From Bradyrhizobium sp. AUGA SZCCT0176 (lineage in GTDB: Bacteria > Pseudomonadota > Alphaproteobacteria > Rhizobiales > Xanthobacteraceae): 64,000 nt of DNA. The stretch is from contig NZ_JAFCMB010000001.1 in the NCBI RefSeq assembly GCF_018130145.1, positions 806,001 through 870,000 on the forward strand. Reading direction: 5' to 3'. A program made the position numbers and the translations under genes. Position 1 is the first letter of the stretch; every line of letters begins with the position of its first letter. The notes below the pieces were generated by a model. The model was given only the letters and a program-made list of their open reading frames with translations, did no database searches and was not told where the DNA came from. This document shows, piece after piece, positions 45,169 through 54,042 of this stretch.

Positions 45169-46017
45169 TTAAATGGACTTCTGCGAATGCTCCGGCGCCT
45201 TGCGCCATGCCATCACCATCAGGATGGCTCCGGCAATGATCATCGGCACCGACAACAGCATACCCATAGTTAGCCCGCCCCACAAAAATCCGAGCTGCGG
45301 GTCCGGCTCACGGAAGAACTCGCTTATTATTCGGGCAATTGCGTAGATCGCGATGAAGCTGCCGAGGATCAGGCCCGGCCGCTTCAGGGCGCCCATCCGA
45401 ATCATGACCGCCAATATCGTAAACAGCAGGATGCCCTCGAGCGCCGCCTCATAGAGCTGGCTGGGGTGCCGCGGCAGCGGCCCGCCATTGGGGAACACCA
45501 TCCTCCATGGCACGCTGGAATCGGCCGGCCGGCCCCACAATTCGCTGTTGATGAAGTTGGCGAGCCGCCCGAGGAACAATCCGATCGGCCCGACGCCGGT
45601 GGTGATGTCGCCGAGCGACAGGATCGAGATGCCGTGTTTGCGGCAGAACAGCATCACCGCGGCGACGCAGCCGAGGAAGCCGCCGTGAAACGACATGCCG
45701 CCGTTCCACAATTCGAAAATCTCGGCCGGGTGCTGCGCAAAATAGGCGGGATTGTAGAACAGCACGTAGCCGGTGCGGCCGCCGACGATGATGCCGATGG
45801 TGACCCACAGGATGAAATCGTCGAGCTGCACCAGCGTGATCGGCGCCGGCCCGCCCCATAATTTCTCGCTCTTGACCAGCGAACGCGCATAAATCCATCC
45901 CAGCACGATGCCGCCGATATAGGCCAGCGCATACCAGCGGATTGCGATCGGTCCGATCGAGAGCGCGATCGGATCGAATACCGGAAAGGCGATAGTGAGG
46001 AATTGCATCTGGCTCAC
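45169..46017 (-). CDS. lgt: Phosphatidylglycerol:prolipoprotein diacylglyceryl transferase
   Basis: Inner-membrane enzyme for the first step of lipoprotein maturation. The 282-residue, seven-TM protein shows [20 protein letters not shown], the conserved [13 protein letters not shown] with the catalytic His, and the Lgt signature [15 protein letters not shown]. Start at ATG 46017 ([17 protein letters not shown]). First gene of the lgt - methyltransferase - pgeF operon. Confidence 0.95.
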   Translation of the reverse strand: MSQMQFLTIAFPVFDPIALSIGPIAIRWYALAYIGGIVLGWIYARSLVKSEKLWGGPAPITLVQLDDFILWVTIGIIVGGRTGYVLFYNPAYFAQHPAEIFELWNGGMSFHGGFLGCVAAVMLFCRKHGISILSLGDITTGVGPIGLFLGRLANFINSELWGRPADSSVPWRMVFPNGGPLPRHPSQLYEAALEGILLFTILAVMIRMGALKRPGLILGSFIAIYAIARIISEFFREPDPQLGFLWGGLTMGMLLSVPMIIAGAILMVMAWRKAPEHSQKSI

Positions 46018-46087
46018 AGGGCTTTGGTGTAGACGGCATAGGCCACGCCGAAGATCGGCGGGGGAGCCTTGTATCGGAATCTTGCGA

Positions 46088-46822
46088 TCAGGTGGCGAGG
46101 TTGCGGCGATACAGCGCCAGCAGCCGCTCCCAATGCCGCTCGGCGGCGTCGCGGTGATAGACCGGCCGCTTCGGGAAGGCGAAGCCGTGATGGGTGCCGG
46201 GGAAAACCTCGACCTCGTTGTTCGATCCCTTCATGCCCTGCTTCAATTTCTCGATGATCTCGGCCGGCGCGTAGATGTCGGTTTCGGCGCAGGCGAAGTA
46301 CAATTCAGCCTTGGTCTTGCCGGCGGCAATATGCGGGCTGTCCGGCTGGTCGGTCGCCAGATGCGTGCCGTAGATCGAGGCTGCGGCTTTCACCTGGTCC
46401 GGAAAATGCGTCGCCGCGTTGACCGCGTAGCGGCCGCTCATGCAGTAGCCGACGGTACCGACGATGGCGGTGTTCGCGGCCTTTTGGGTCGCGGCATAGG
46501 CGAGCAGGGCCTTGGTGTCTTCCATCACCATGGGAATATTGATCGAGGCCATGAACTCGAACATCCGCTTGCGCTCGGGCGCCTCAGGATCCGGCGGAAT
46601 CGGCCCCAGCTCCATCACGCCGGAGCGGTAATACATATTGGGCAGCATCACGTAATAGCCTGACGTCGCGAGCCGCCGCGCCATGTCGCGCAATTCCTCA
46701 CGGATCGCCGGCGCGTCCATGTAGAACAGGATGACGGGAAACGGTCCGCCGCGCTCGGGATGGGTGATGAAAGTGGTGGTCTTGCCGTCCTTGGTCTGGA
46801 TGTCGATCTGCTGGTCGATCAT
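46088..46822 (-). CDS. Dienelactone hydrolase family protein
   Basis: A 244-residue alpha/beta hydrolase. Nucleophile Cys is in [12 protein letters not shown]; the catalytic Asp and His are likely in [15 protein letters not shown] and [11 protein letters not shown]. Start at ATG 46822 ([13 protein letters not shown]); the 26 upstream codons are Pro/Asn-rich and look untranslated. The true substrate may be a lactone or ester; no chlorocatechol genes accompany it. Divergent from ubiK across a ~190-bp gap. Confidence 0.9.
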   Translation of the reverse strand: MIDQQIDIQTKDGKTTTFITHPERGGPFPVILFYMDAPAIREELRDMARRLATSGYYVMLPNMYYRSGVMELGPIPPDPEAPERKRMFEFMASINIPMVMEDTKALLAYAATQKAANTAIVGTVGYCMSGRYAVNAATHFPDQVKAAASIYGTHLATDQPDSPHIAAGKTKAELYFACAETDIYAPAEIIEKLKQGMKGSNNEVEVFPGTHHGFAFPKRPVYHRDAAERHWERLLALYRRNLAT

Positions 46823-47009
46823 GTGCGTTTCTGTTTTCTGATTCTGGTTTTTGGGGGGGGCGACGTTCGGTACGATTGCAAGGAAAGGAGGGCCTGACAA
46901 GGCAAACGGACATCACCTTGGCGTTGAACGGCACCCTTGAACCTGGTCGTTTGGATCGCCATTGTCTTGGTGGAAGCAGACCCAGTTGCAGCGACCGGAG
47001 CGTTTAGCG

Positions 47010-47303
47010 ATGACCCAGACCAACAATCGGTTTTTCGACGAGATCGGCCGTTTGATGAACGACGCTGCCGGCGCCGCCCAGGGCGTCAAGCGCGAGGTCG
47101 ATGCGGTCGTTCGCAACCAGGCCGAACGCATCCTGCGCGACCTCGACCTCGTCAAGCGCGAGGAGTTCGACGCGGTCAAGGACATGGCCCGGCTGGCGCG
47201 CGAGGAAAACGAGGCGCTGAAGACCCGGATCGCGGCGCTGGAAGCCAAGATCGGCATTTCGCCGCCCGCGCCCGGTCCGGACAACCCGAAGACGGACTTC
47301 TAG
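47010..47303 (+). CDS. ubiK: Ubiquinone biosynthesis accessory factor UbiK (BMFP family)
   Basis: A 97-residue coiled-coil protein of the YqiC/UbiK type that, in enterobacteria, assists aerobic ubiquinone synthesis with UbiJ. Features are NNRFFDEIGRLMNDAAGAAQ, a central REEFDAVKDMARLAREENEA helix and ALKTRIAALEAKIG. The C-terminus is a short Pro-rich tail. ATG 47010 is used; the 16 preceding codons are not conserved. It is the first of four rightward housekeeping genes. Confidence 0.88.
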   Translation: MTQTNNRFFDEIGRLMNDAAGAAQGVKREVDAVVRNQAERILRDLDLVKREEFDAVKDMARLAREENEALKTRIAALEAKIGISPPAPGPDNPKTDF

Positions 47304-47551
47304 GACTCGGCCAGGTACGGTCTCTCCGTTCGTTCGTCCGTACGGGGCAGCGGGCAGGGAGAGGGCACACAATGCTGCCTGCCCCTGCGTCCAGAGCCCG
47401 CAGAAAAATCCCCTGATTTCCTTGTCATTTTGGCGCTTTGGGGCTAAAAGCCCGCCACGTCCGCAGCCCCCGCACCCCTGGAGGCTTGCTGTCGGACGCT
47501 ACCGGGCCGCGTTGCGGCCTTTAACTTTTTAGAAAACAAGGACTTAACACG

Positions 47552-48292
47552 ATGGCGACCGTCAAGGAATTGAAGGCGACCGCGCGTCCGCAGAGCGGCA
47601 AGGGGGCCGCCCGGGCAGAGCGTCGCGCCGGGAGAGTTCCCGGAGTGATCTATGGCAACAACCAGCCCCCCGTGACCATCTCGGTCGACGATGCCGAACT
47701 GCGCCAGCGCATTCTGGCCGGCCGGTTCCTGACCACGATTTACGACATCGATCTCGAGGGCAAGAAGCACCGCGTGATCCCGCGCGACTTCCATCTCGAT
47801 CCGGTGCGTGACTTCCCGCTGCATGTCGACTTCATGCGGCTCGGTGAAGGCGCCACCATCCGCGTCAGCGTTCCCCTGCATGTGGTCAACGGCGAAGTCT
47901 CGCCCGGCGTCAAGCGCGGCGGAACGGTCAACATCGTCACCCACACCATCGAACTCGAGTGTTCGGTCGACAATATTCCGCAGTACATCGAGGCCGATGC
48001 CAGCACGCTGGAAATCAGCCACTCGCTGCATCTGTCCGACATCAAGCTGCCCGCTGGCGTGAAGTCGCTGTCGCGTGAAGATGCGACGCTCGTGACCATC
48101 GTGCCGCCGTCCGGCTACGCCGAAGAACTCAAGGCGGCTGCGGCGGCTGCTGCTGGCGGTGCTGCGGCTCCCGGTGCTGCTCCGGCGGCGGGTGCGGCTG
48201 CTGCGCCCGCAGCGGGTGCTGCTGCTCCGGCGGCTGGTGCGAAGGCACCCGCGGCTGGCGCCAAGGCGCCTGGCGGCGACAAGAAGAAGTAA
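47552..48292 (+). CDS. rplY: 50S ribosomal protein L25 / general stress protein Ctc
   Basis: Long (CTC-type) L25 of 246 residues that binds 5S rRNA. The N-terminal L25 domain has VKELKATARPQSGKGAARAE and RVPGVIYGNNQPPVTISVDD; the TL5-type second domain follows (VDFMRLGEGATIRVSVPLHV, RGGTVNIVTHTIELECSVDN). The end is a ~55-residue Ala/Pro low-complexity tail with a lysine cap (GGDKKK). Pth follows after 21 bp, an order well kept in alphaproteobacteria. Confidence 0.96.
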   Translation: MATVKELKATARPQSGKGAARAERRAGRVPGVIYGNNQPPVTISVDDAELRQRILAGRFLTTIYDIDLEGKKHRVIPRDFHLDPVRDFPLHVDFMRLGEGATIRVSVPLHVVNGEVSPGVKRGGTVNIVTHTIELECSVDNIPQYIEADASTLEISHSLHLSDIKLPAGVKSLSREDATLVTIVPPSGYAEELKAAAAAAAGGAAAPGAAPAAGAAAAPAAGAAAPAAGAKAPAAGAKAPGGDKKK

Positions 48293-48313
48293 GCGAACGC
48301 GGGATGCCGCGTC

Positions 48314-48919
48314 ATGCGCCTGTTTGTCGGCCTCGGTAATCCCGGCGCGAAGTACGCGAACAACCGGCATAATATCGGTTTCGCGGTCGTCGATGAAATT
48401 GCGCGGCGTCATGGTTTCGCACCATGGCGCCGCCGTTTTCAGGGCGAGACGTCGGAAGGCACGCTGGAGCGCGAGCGCGTAGTCCTGCTCAAGCCCACGA
48501 CCTATATGAACGAGTCCGGGCGCGCGGTGCAGGAAGCCGCGAACTTCTTCAAGCTCGGGGTCGGCGAGATCATCGTGTTTCAGGACGAGCTCGAACTGCC
48601 GGCGGCGAAAGTACGCGTCAAGGTCGGTGGCGGCATTGCCGGCCATAACGGGTTGCGCTCGATCTCCTCGCATATCGGCAACGACTATCGCCGGGTGCGG
48701 CTCGGGATCGGTCATCCCGGCGTCAAGGAACTGGTGCACAGCCACGTGCTGTCGGATTTCGCCAAGAGCGATCGGCCCTGGGTCGAGGCGCTGTGCGAGG
48801 CGGTCGCCGACAATGCCGGACTACTTGCGACGAACCACGACTCGTCGTTTCAGAACAAGGTGCATCTGGCGCTGCAGTCCAAGGGATTTTTCGACAAGGG
48901 CGATGACGGCGCTGCGTAA
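48314..48919 (+). CDS. pth: Peptidyl-tRNA hydrolase
   Basis: Releases peptides from tRNA dropped by stalled ribosomes. The 201-residue protein shows [20 protein letters not shown] with the catalytic His in NRHN, the [13 protein letters not shown] motif, and [20 protein letters not shown] with the conserved His/Asn; the Asp of FQDELELP completes the site. Downstream of rplY in the same operon; ychF follows 39 bp on. Confidence 0.96.
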   Translation: MRLFVGLGNPGAKYANNRHNIGFAVVDEIARRHGFAPWRRRFQGETSEGTLERERVVLLKPTTYMNESGRAVQEAANFFKLGVGEIIVFQDELELPAAKVRVKVGGGIAGHNGLRSISSHIGNDYRRVRLGIGHPGVKELVHSHVLSDFAKSDRPWVEALCEAVADNAGLLATNHDSSFQNKVHLALQSKGFFDKGDDGAA

Positions 48920-48958
48920 CGCGCCGCCGATCGCCAGCAACAGACTTCAGGACACGTC

Positions 48959-50056
48959 ATGGGATTCAAATGCGGTATCGTAGGCCTGCCCAATGTCGGC
49001 AAGTCGACGCTGTTCAACGCGCTGACCGAGACTGCCGCGGCGCAGGCGGCGAATTATCCGTTCTGCACCATTGAGCCGAATGTCGGCGAGGTGGCGGTGC
49101 CTGATCCCAGGCTCGACAAACTGTCCGCGATTGCCAAGTCGGCCCAGATCATCCCGACGCGACTGACCTTCGTCGACATCGCGGGCCTGGTGCGCGGTGC
49201 CTCCAAGGGCGAGGGCCTCGGCAACCAGTTCCTCGCCACCATCCGTGAGGTCGACGCGGTGGCGCATGTGGTGCGCTGCTTTGAGGATTCCGACATCACC
49301 CATGTCGAAGGCAAGATCGCGCCGCTGGCTGATATCGAGACCATCGAGACCGAGCTGATGCTGGCCGATCTCGACAGCCTCGAGAAGCGCGTCGACAATC
49401 TTACCAAGAAGGCCAAGGGCAACGACAAGGACGCCAAGGAACAGCTCGACCTCGTCAACCGCGCGCTGGTGCTGCTGCGCGACGGCAAGCCCGCGCGGTT
49501 CCTCGAACGCAAGGCGGAAGAAGAGCGTGCCTTTGGCATGCTTGGCCTGTTGACGTCGAAACCGGTGCTGTACGTTTGCAACGTCGAGGAAGGCTCGGCC
49601 AAGGACGGCAACAGCTTTTCCAAACAGGTGTTCGAGCACGCCAAGAAAGAGGGTGCGGTCGCGGTGGCGATTTCGGCCAAGATCGAATCCGAGATCGCGA
49701 CGCTGTCACGCGAGGAGCGCGTCGAGTTCCTCGATACGCTCGGCCTCGAAGAGGCCGGCCTCGACCGCCTGATCCGCGCCGGCTACCAGCTGCTCGACCT
49801 CATTACCTACTTCACCGTCGGGCCGAAGGAAGCCCGCGCCTGGACCATCAACCGCGGCACCAAAGGGCCTGCGGCGGCCGGCGTAATCCATACCGATTTC
49901 GAAAAGGGCTTTATCCGCGCCGAGACCATCGCCTATGCCGACTATGTCGCGCTGGGTGGCGAAGCCGGCGCGCGCGATGCCGGCAAGCTGCGGCTGGAAG
50001 GCAAGGAATACGTCGTCGCTGACGGCGACGTCATGCATTTCAGGTTCAATACCTAA
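48959..50056 (+). CDS. ychF: Redox-regulated ATPase YchF (OLA1 family)
   Basis: A 365-residue Obg-like P-loop protein that binds ATP rather than GTP and associates with ribosomes. Motifs are G1 GLPNVGKST, G3 FVDIAGLVRGASKGEGLGNQ, the NVEE variant of G4 (explains ATP preference), and a C-terminal TGS domain (LITYFTVGPKEARAWTINRG). Standard length. Third gene of the rplY-pth-ychF string; a palindromic element after its stop probably ends the transcript. Confidence 0.95.
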   Translation: MGFKCGIVGLPNVGKSTLFNALTETAAAQAANYPFCTIEPNVGEVAVPDPRLDKLSAIAKSAQIIPTRLTFVDIAGLVRGASKGEGLGNQFLATIREVDAVAHVVRCFEDSDITHVEGKIAPLADIETIETELMLADLDSLEKRVDNLTKKAKGNDKDAKEQLDLVNRALVLLRDGKPARFLERKAEEERAFGMLGLLTSKPVLYVCNVEEGSAKDGNSFSKQVFEHAKKEGAVAVAISAKIESEIATLSREERVEFLDTLGLEEAGLDRLIRAGYQLLDLITYFTVGPKEARAWTINRGTKGPAAAGVIHTDFEKGFIRAETIAYADYVALGGEAGARDAGKLRLEGKEYVVADGDVMHFRFNT

Positions 50057-50058
50057 GC

Positions 50059-50105
50059 ATGAACCGGAAAAGTGGGTACCGGTTTTCCGAACGGATCATG
50101 CTCAA
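50059..50105 (+). repeat. Dispersed hairpin repeat after ychF, terminator-like
   Basis: CATGAACCGGAAAAGTGGGT and ACCGGTTTTCCGAACGGATC then ATGCTC form an imperfect inverted repeat (GGAAAAGTGGGTACCGGTTTTCC core). This text is a well-known dispersed element of Bradyrhizobium and relatives. Located 3 bp after the ychF stop, it may serve as a 3' end signal. Confidence 0.65.
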
Positions 50106-50142
50106 ACAAGAAATAAAGCGGGATGACTGTTAGTCATCGCGC

Positions 50143-50436
50143 TTAATGCGTCTGGCCCTGGTCGCGGATCGCTCCGAGGTGCTCGTTGATGCGGAACACG
50201 ATCAGGATGAATTCTGCGGCGATGCGTGAGAACACCACGCCGACCACGACGCTGGCGATCGAGGACAGCAGCACGATGAATCCGCCGAACGGGCTGATCG
50301 CCATCGCAGCGAGGCCGGAGAAAATGCCGGATATGCCGAACAGCACGATCAGGCCGATCACCAGCCAGTAAAAGGTCTTGATGATCGTGGGCGTGATAAA
50401 GCGGTCCCACTGAAACAGGTCCTGAAAATCGAACAT
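50143..50436 (-). CDS. DUF4282 domain small membrane protein
   Basis: A 97-residue membrane protein. FDFQDLFQWDRFITPTIIKT leads into a first TM segment (FYWLVIGLIVLFGISGIFSG) and a second (GGFIVLLSSIASVVVGVVFS), then RIAAEFILIVFRINEHL. This is the DUF4282 pattern; its role is unknown. ATG 50436 has GGGAGAAC upstream; the frame is open to 50715 but the extra N-terminus is non-conserved. Convergent with ychF. Confidence 0.82.
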   Translation of the reverse strand: MFDFQDLFQWDRFITPTIIKTFYWLVIGLIVLFGISGIFSGLAAMAISPFGGFIVLLSSIASVVVGVVFSRIAAEFILIVFRINEHLGAIRDQGQTH

Positions 50437-50647
50437 CGGTGGTTCTCCCGGCAAGTCGAAAAGTGATTCGCGTCCAGCCTCGCTCCTGAGAGCACAGGGC
50501 CTAGCTCCGAATGCGGTCCCGAGCAAGCCGAAGGCGCGCACCGGTTGCAACGGTGTTCGCCCGTCGGGCACGAGCCATGCGGGTGGGCGGGTTGAGATTG
50601 CTGCAAATAACGGCCACAATCGGGCTTCCGCACTGTAAAATCCCATC

Positions 50648-51109
50648 ATGACAACGCTCACCTTCGAAGATTTCAAACCCGGCCATTTCGGTTCGTTCGG
50701 ACCGCGCCACGTCACGCGCGAGGAGATCCTGGCTTACGCTGCGGAGTACGACCCGCAGCCGATGCATCTGGACGAAGCGGCCGCAGCCAAGTCGATGCTG
50801 AAGGGCCTCTCCGGGTCGGGCTGGCATCTTTGCTCGATCATGATGCGGATGATGTTCGACGGCTTCATCGGCCGCACCGCGTCGATGGGCTCGCCGGGCG
50901 TCAACGAGATGCGCTGGCTGTCACCTCTGCGGCCGGACGATGATCTGACGCTCGATATCGAGGTCGCGGAGGCGCGAGTTTCGCGCAGCCGTCCCGAGAC
51001 CGGCATCGTGACGTTCAAGGGCGTGGTCAAGAACGCCGCCGGCGTGACGCTGTGCGAGATGGTGTCGCCGATCATCGTGCGCCGTCGCGCCGATGCCGCG
51101 GCGGAATAG
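50648..51109 (+). CDS. MaoC-family dehydratase (first of two)
   Basis: A 153-residue hotdog protein, likely a hydratase/dehydratase acting on acyl-CoA or acyl-ACP. FEDFKPGHFGSFGPRHVTRE and EILAYAAEYDPQPMHLDEAA contain the (R)-hydratase Asp/His motif (D-P-Q-P-M-H). The GLSGSGWHLCSIMMRMMFDG helix is typical. A related gene follows after 8 bp; the two may form one heteromeric enzyme. Divergent from the DUF4282 gene. Confidence 0.88.
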   Translation: MTTLTFEDFKPGHFGSFGPRHVTREEILAYAAEYDPQPMHLDEAAAAKSMLKGLSGSGWHLCSIMMRMMFDGFIGRTASMGSPGVNEMRWLSPLRPDDDLTLDIEVAEARVSRSRPETGIVTFKGVVKNAAGVTLCEMVSPIIVRRRADAAAE

Positions 51110-51117
51110 GATCTTCG

Positions 51118-51600
51118 ATGCGTTTCTTTGAGGACATTGAAATCGGTTCGCGGCGTGAACTCGGATCGTTCACCTTCACGGCCGAGCTGATCAAGCAATT
51201 CGCCGCGCAGTTCGATCCGCAGGCGTTTCACCTCGACGAGGAGGCGGGACGCCAATCGCTGTTCGGCGGGTTGGCGGCGTCAGGATGGCATGTCGGCTCG
51301 GTCTGCATGAAGCTCTTGGTCGCCGACGGCCAGCGCCTGACGCGCGAGGCTCTCGCGCGCGGCGAGGAAGTTGCGGTCTGGGGACCGTCGCCGGGCTTTC
51401 GCGAACTGCGCTGGATCAGGCCGGTACTGGCCGGTGACACCATTACTTTTTCGAGTGTCGTCGAAACCAAGCGCACGTCGGACAAGCGTCCCGAATGGGG
51501 CATCCTGCAGGCCCGCAACACCGGCACCAACCAGCGCGGCGAACAGGTGTACTCGTTTCTGGCCACCGCCTTCGTGCCGCGGCGGAATCCCGGTTCCTGA
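51118..51600 (+). CDS. MaoC-family dehydratase (second of two)
   Basis: A 160-residue hotdog protein related to its upstream neighbour: FEDIEIGSRRELGSFTFTAE, QFAAQFDPQAFHLDEEAGRQ (hydratase D-P-Q-A-F-H motif) and GLAASGWHVGSVCMKLLV. ATG 51118 lies 8 bp after the previous stop. Either homodimers of each or a hetero-oligomer could be active. The C-terminal part has the FRELRWIRPVLAGDTITF segment shared with the first copy. Confidence 0.88.
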   Translation: MRFFEDIEIGSRRELGSFTFTAELIKQFAAQFDPQAFHLDEEAGRQSLFGGLAASGWHVGSVCMKLLVADGQRLTREALARGEEVAVWGPSPGFRELRWIRPVLAGDTITFSSVVETKRTSDKRPEWGILQARNTGTNQRGEQVYSFLATAFVPRRNPGS

Positions 51601-51729
51601 CCCGAGCCGGTATGCTTAGCGAACCGTTTCTTGGTCCGGGCGCGTTTACCATTCTGCGAAGCAATTTATTTGCTAACACATTTTGAACTTTCTGCCTGCC
51701 ATATGAGACTGAGGGGAAGTACCGAGGGG

Positions 51730-51876
51730 ATGACCATGGCAGATCGCAGCCACCTGAAACTTGTCGGCTTTATTTTCGCTACCGTCACGCTTTGCGTGAT
51801 GCTGACGACTGCGATGGTGGTGAAGGGTTATGCCGACGGCGGCTACACGCTCGAGAGCACGTCGTCCGTCCAATAA
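51730..51876 (+). CDS. Small single-pass membrane protein
   Basis: A 48-residue protein with one TM helix (LVGFIFATVTLCVMLTTAMV) and a short outside tail (GYADGGYTLESTSSVQ). It matches small Bradyrhizobium proteins I recall only as hypothetical. ATG 51730 or ATG 51736 are both possible; GAGGGG precedes 51730. Convergent with a similar tiny membrane gene 62 bp downstream. Confidence 0.55.
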   Translation: MTMADRSHLKLVGFIFATVTLCVMLTTAMVVKGYADGGYTLESTSSVQ

Positions 51877-51938
51877 GGTCAGGCTTTGCTAACCATGGCG
51901 CTGGATCGTACCAGCACTTGGAACCGCCCGTCGCCGTG

Positions 51939-52070
51939 TCAGCTGTTCCAGATCAGCGTCATGAGCACCACCGCAACCGTCAGCAGTCCGACGAACCGGA
52001 CCATGAGCGTGCCCATGCCATGTGCCGAATGCGGCAGTGGATGGGTTTTGTTGGGCTGACTGTTTTGCAT
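51939..52070 (-). CDS. Very small single-pass membrane protein (43 residues)
   Basis: Below usual gene-finder length limits. From ATG 52070 it reads a polar His/Pro-rich start (MQNSQPNKTHPLPHSAHGMG) and one TM helix (VRFVGLLTVAVVLMTLIWNS) ending at a TGA. Codon third positions are G/C-rich as in neighbours, and AGGGA lies 7 bases upstream. Function unknown; convergent with the 48-residue membrane protein gene. Confidence 0.55.
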   Translation of the reverse strand: MQNSQPNKTHPLPHSAHGMGTLMVRFVGLLTVAVVLMTLIWNS

Positions 52071-52170
52071 CTCGTATCCCTGGAAGTTTGCCTACCGTTG
52101 GTGGCGGCACCCGTCCCTTGATCCCGACGCGCTGCTTATAAAGTTCAAAACAGCCACATATCAAACGAAA

Positions 52171-52199
52171 CCGCCGCCTTCTGTTGAAGAAGACGGCGG
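52171..52199 (-). terminator. Hairpin terminator of the 52245-52667 gene
   Basis: CCGCCGCCTTCT and AGAAGACGGCGG form a 12-bp stem with a single mismatch around GTTGA. Read leftward it is followed by TTTCGTTTG, as expected for an intrinsic terminator 46 bp past the stop of the leftward gene. Confidence 0.65.
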
Positions 52200-52244
52200 G
52201 TGTAGGATTTTTGCAACGGTCTGGAATCAGTAGAAGATCCCGGA

Positions 52245-52667
52245 TCAGCTGTTGCGCAGCCCGTCGGCGGCGCGCTTCCACTGCGTGACGTTGTCGGCGA
52301 TCATGCGCGTCGACTTCATCGCCGCCTGGCTGAGCTGCGCATAGCCGGAGATTTCGCGCTGAACGCGCTGGCCTTCGGCATGCAAGAGATCGCGCAGGCT
52401 TTCGAGTTCCGAAATCAGCTTCTCGATTTCAGCAAGCGAGGTGCCGGCGACGCGCTGGATCAGCGAGTTGACGTTGTTGACGGTGGCTTCCGCGGTGGCA
52501 TCGAGCGGCACAGTTTCCGCGGCACCGGCCGGCGGACGGCGCAGATAGGCGATGTCGTTGCGGACGAAGTCGCGGATCCCGGCCTCGACTTCCGAGACCG
52601 CGGCGAGGTTGCTGTCGACGGCATCCTCAGTTGATTCAACTTGTTCGGTTCGATTGGTAGCGTTCAT
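52245..52667 (-). CDS. Coiled-coil hypothetical protein, phasin-like size
   Basis: A 140-residue soluble helical protein. VSEVEAGIRDFVRNDIAYLR and TSLAEIEKLISELESLRDLL then QREISGYAQLSQAAMKSTRM suggest long amphipathic helices. Such size and composition recall phasins, but no signature is certain. ATG 52667 is preceded by GAGGAATGG; a longer frame to 52790 is not favoured. An intrinsic terminator lies just downstream. Monocistronic by appearance. Confidence 0.65.
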   Translation of the reverse strand: MNATNRTEQVESTEDAVDSNLAAVSEVEAGIRDFVRNDIAYLRRPPAGAAETVPLDATAEATVNNVNSLIQRVAGTSLAEIEKLISELESLRDLLHAEGQRVQREISGYAQLSQAAMKSTRMIADNVTQWKRAADGLRNS

Positions 52668-52822
52668 CGGCCATTCCTCTGTTTCGCGATAAGCGAGCGC
52701 GGACGTCCCCCGCACGACGAAGTGAAGCGTTCCTATCAGTAGTGTGGAATTTGTCTGCATCTGGGCCAATATGCGGCAATGCTGCATCATTCTGAAAAGG
52801 ATTGGCGAAGAGGCGCAGGGGC

Positions 52823-53764
52823 TTACCAGCTGCGCTTGAAGCCTGCGCCAAAGCTCTTGTTAACGACGCCCGACGGGGTCTCGCCGACCGAACCCGAGAT
52901 GGTGACGCCGTCGAACAGTTTCTGCTCGGCGCCGACCTTGCGCAGCCATTTGTCGTCCGAGGTCGACAGCGTCTGGCCGGCCACGAAGCTGGTGCCGGTA
53001 TCGGCGATGCTCAGTCGCGCCGACTGGTCGGTCTCATAGCTGCGGGTCGGATGGCTGATGATGCCGGGCACCGGAACGATGCCCTGCTGGATCAGATTGT
53101 AGCCATTCTGCAGCGTGAGCGAATATTGCTCGCTGAGCGGCAGCGATTTGCTCAGGGAGGTGCCGAGCCTGCTCTGGTCCGCCCCGGGATCGACGCGGGC
53201 TTCGACTGACGTCTTGTCCCAGATCGAGCCGACACCCGGCGCTGTGATCGCGGCCCAGGCGGTGCCGGACGATTGCGGCAGGCTGCCGCCATTGGCGAGT
53301 TTTTCCGACAGTAATTCCTGGGCCGTCAGCGTGCCTTGCCGGGCAACCGTCATGTCGGCGCCGATCCGCGCGTCCCAGAACGGGGTCAGCGTCTGCTTGA
53401 CCGACACGGCGGATGTACCATTGGCCCTTTGGTTCGCCGACCAGGCGGTGTCCGCGCTGGTCGCGGCTTTCGACGCGGCGCGGGTTTTTGCGGCAGGCCC
53501 GGTCAGGGGCGCGGCATCGAGATCGAGCTGGCTCCAGTCGAGCTTGGAGACGTCGATATCCTTCATGATATCAGGGTCATTGACATCAGGCGCTACCGCG
53601 ACGCCAGGCGCCGCTGCGACGTCGGGGGCTGCTTCCTCCGCCGGCTCTTCGGTATCTTCATCGGCGGGCGGCGTTTGCGCCGCCACGGCCAGCACCGCGC
53701 CCAGACTGAAGCCGGCCACCAGCAACGGCAGCCTTATCCAGCCAAATCGTGTCGTGGAAGTCAT
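52823..53764 (-). CDS. Exported hypothetical protein, acidic linker plus beta-rich domain
   Basis: A 313-residue protein: signal peptide (PLLVAGFSLGAVLAVAAQTP), a Pro/Ala/Glu-rich linker (ADEDTEEPAEEAAPDVAAAP), then a ~220-residue part with many short beta-prone stretches (PFWDARIGADMTVARQG, VTISGSVGETPSGVVNKS) ending in FGAGFKRSW. The terminal Trp and strand pattern are compatible with an outer-membrane or periplasmic beta protein. No family recognised. ATG 53764 is preferred over upstream in-frame starts by signal-peptide position. Confidence 0.65.
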   Translation of the reverse strand: MTSTTRFGWIRLPLLVAGFSLGAVLAVAAQTPPADEDTEEPAEEAAPDVAAAPGVAVAPDVNDPDIMKDIDVSKLDWSQLDLDAAPLTGPAAKTRAASKAATSADTAWSANQRANGTSAVSVKQTLTPFWDARIGADMTVARQGTLTAQELLSEKLANGGSLPQSSGTAWAAITAPGVGSIWDKTSVEARVDPGADQSRLGTSLSKSLPLSEQYSLTLQNGYNLIQQGIVPVPGIISHPTRSYETDQSARLSIADTGTSFVAGQTLSTSDDKWLRKVGAEQKLFDGVTISGSVGETPSGVVNKSFGAGFKRSW

Positions 53765-53924
53765 AACCCGCCCGCATTCCAAATCAGGTGCAGAATGCGT
53801 TGGCGGTGGTACGAAATTATGGCGAGGGCGCATTCGCGCGCCCTCGCACTCCGTCATGTCCGGGCCACAGCGCCGAGTGCAGCTTCGCAAGCTCGATCAA
53901 GCGCGAAGCGCGTCGTTACGCCTT

Positions 53925-54022
53925 TGTCGCAACCACGTCTTCCAGGGGCTGGTGAGGAGGACGTGGGTCCCCGCGATCTCCAGCGCGAAGACGCGCTTCG
54001 CGCTTTGGCCCGGCCATGACGA
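53925..54022. repeat. Intergenic palindromic repeat, family R1
   Basis: CCACGTCTTCC and GACGTGGGTCCCCGCGATCT then CCAGCGCGAAGACGCGCTTC and GGCCCGGCCATGACG run parallel to the element at 57-146, including the GCGAAGACGCGCTTC hairpin. It lies in the gap between two leftward genes. Confidence 0.65.
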
Positions 54023-54042
54023 AACGGATTGGTGAGGGCTAA

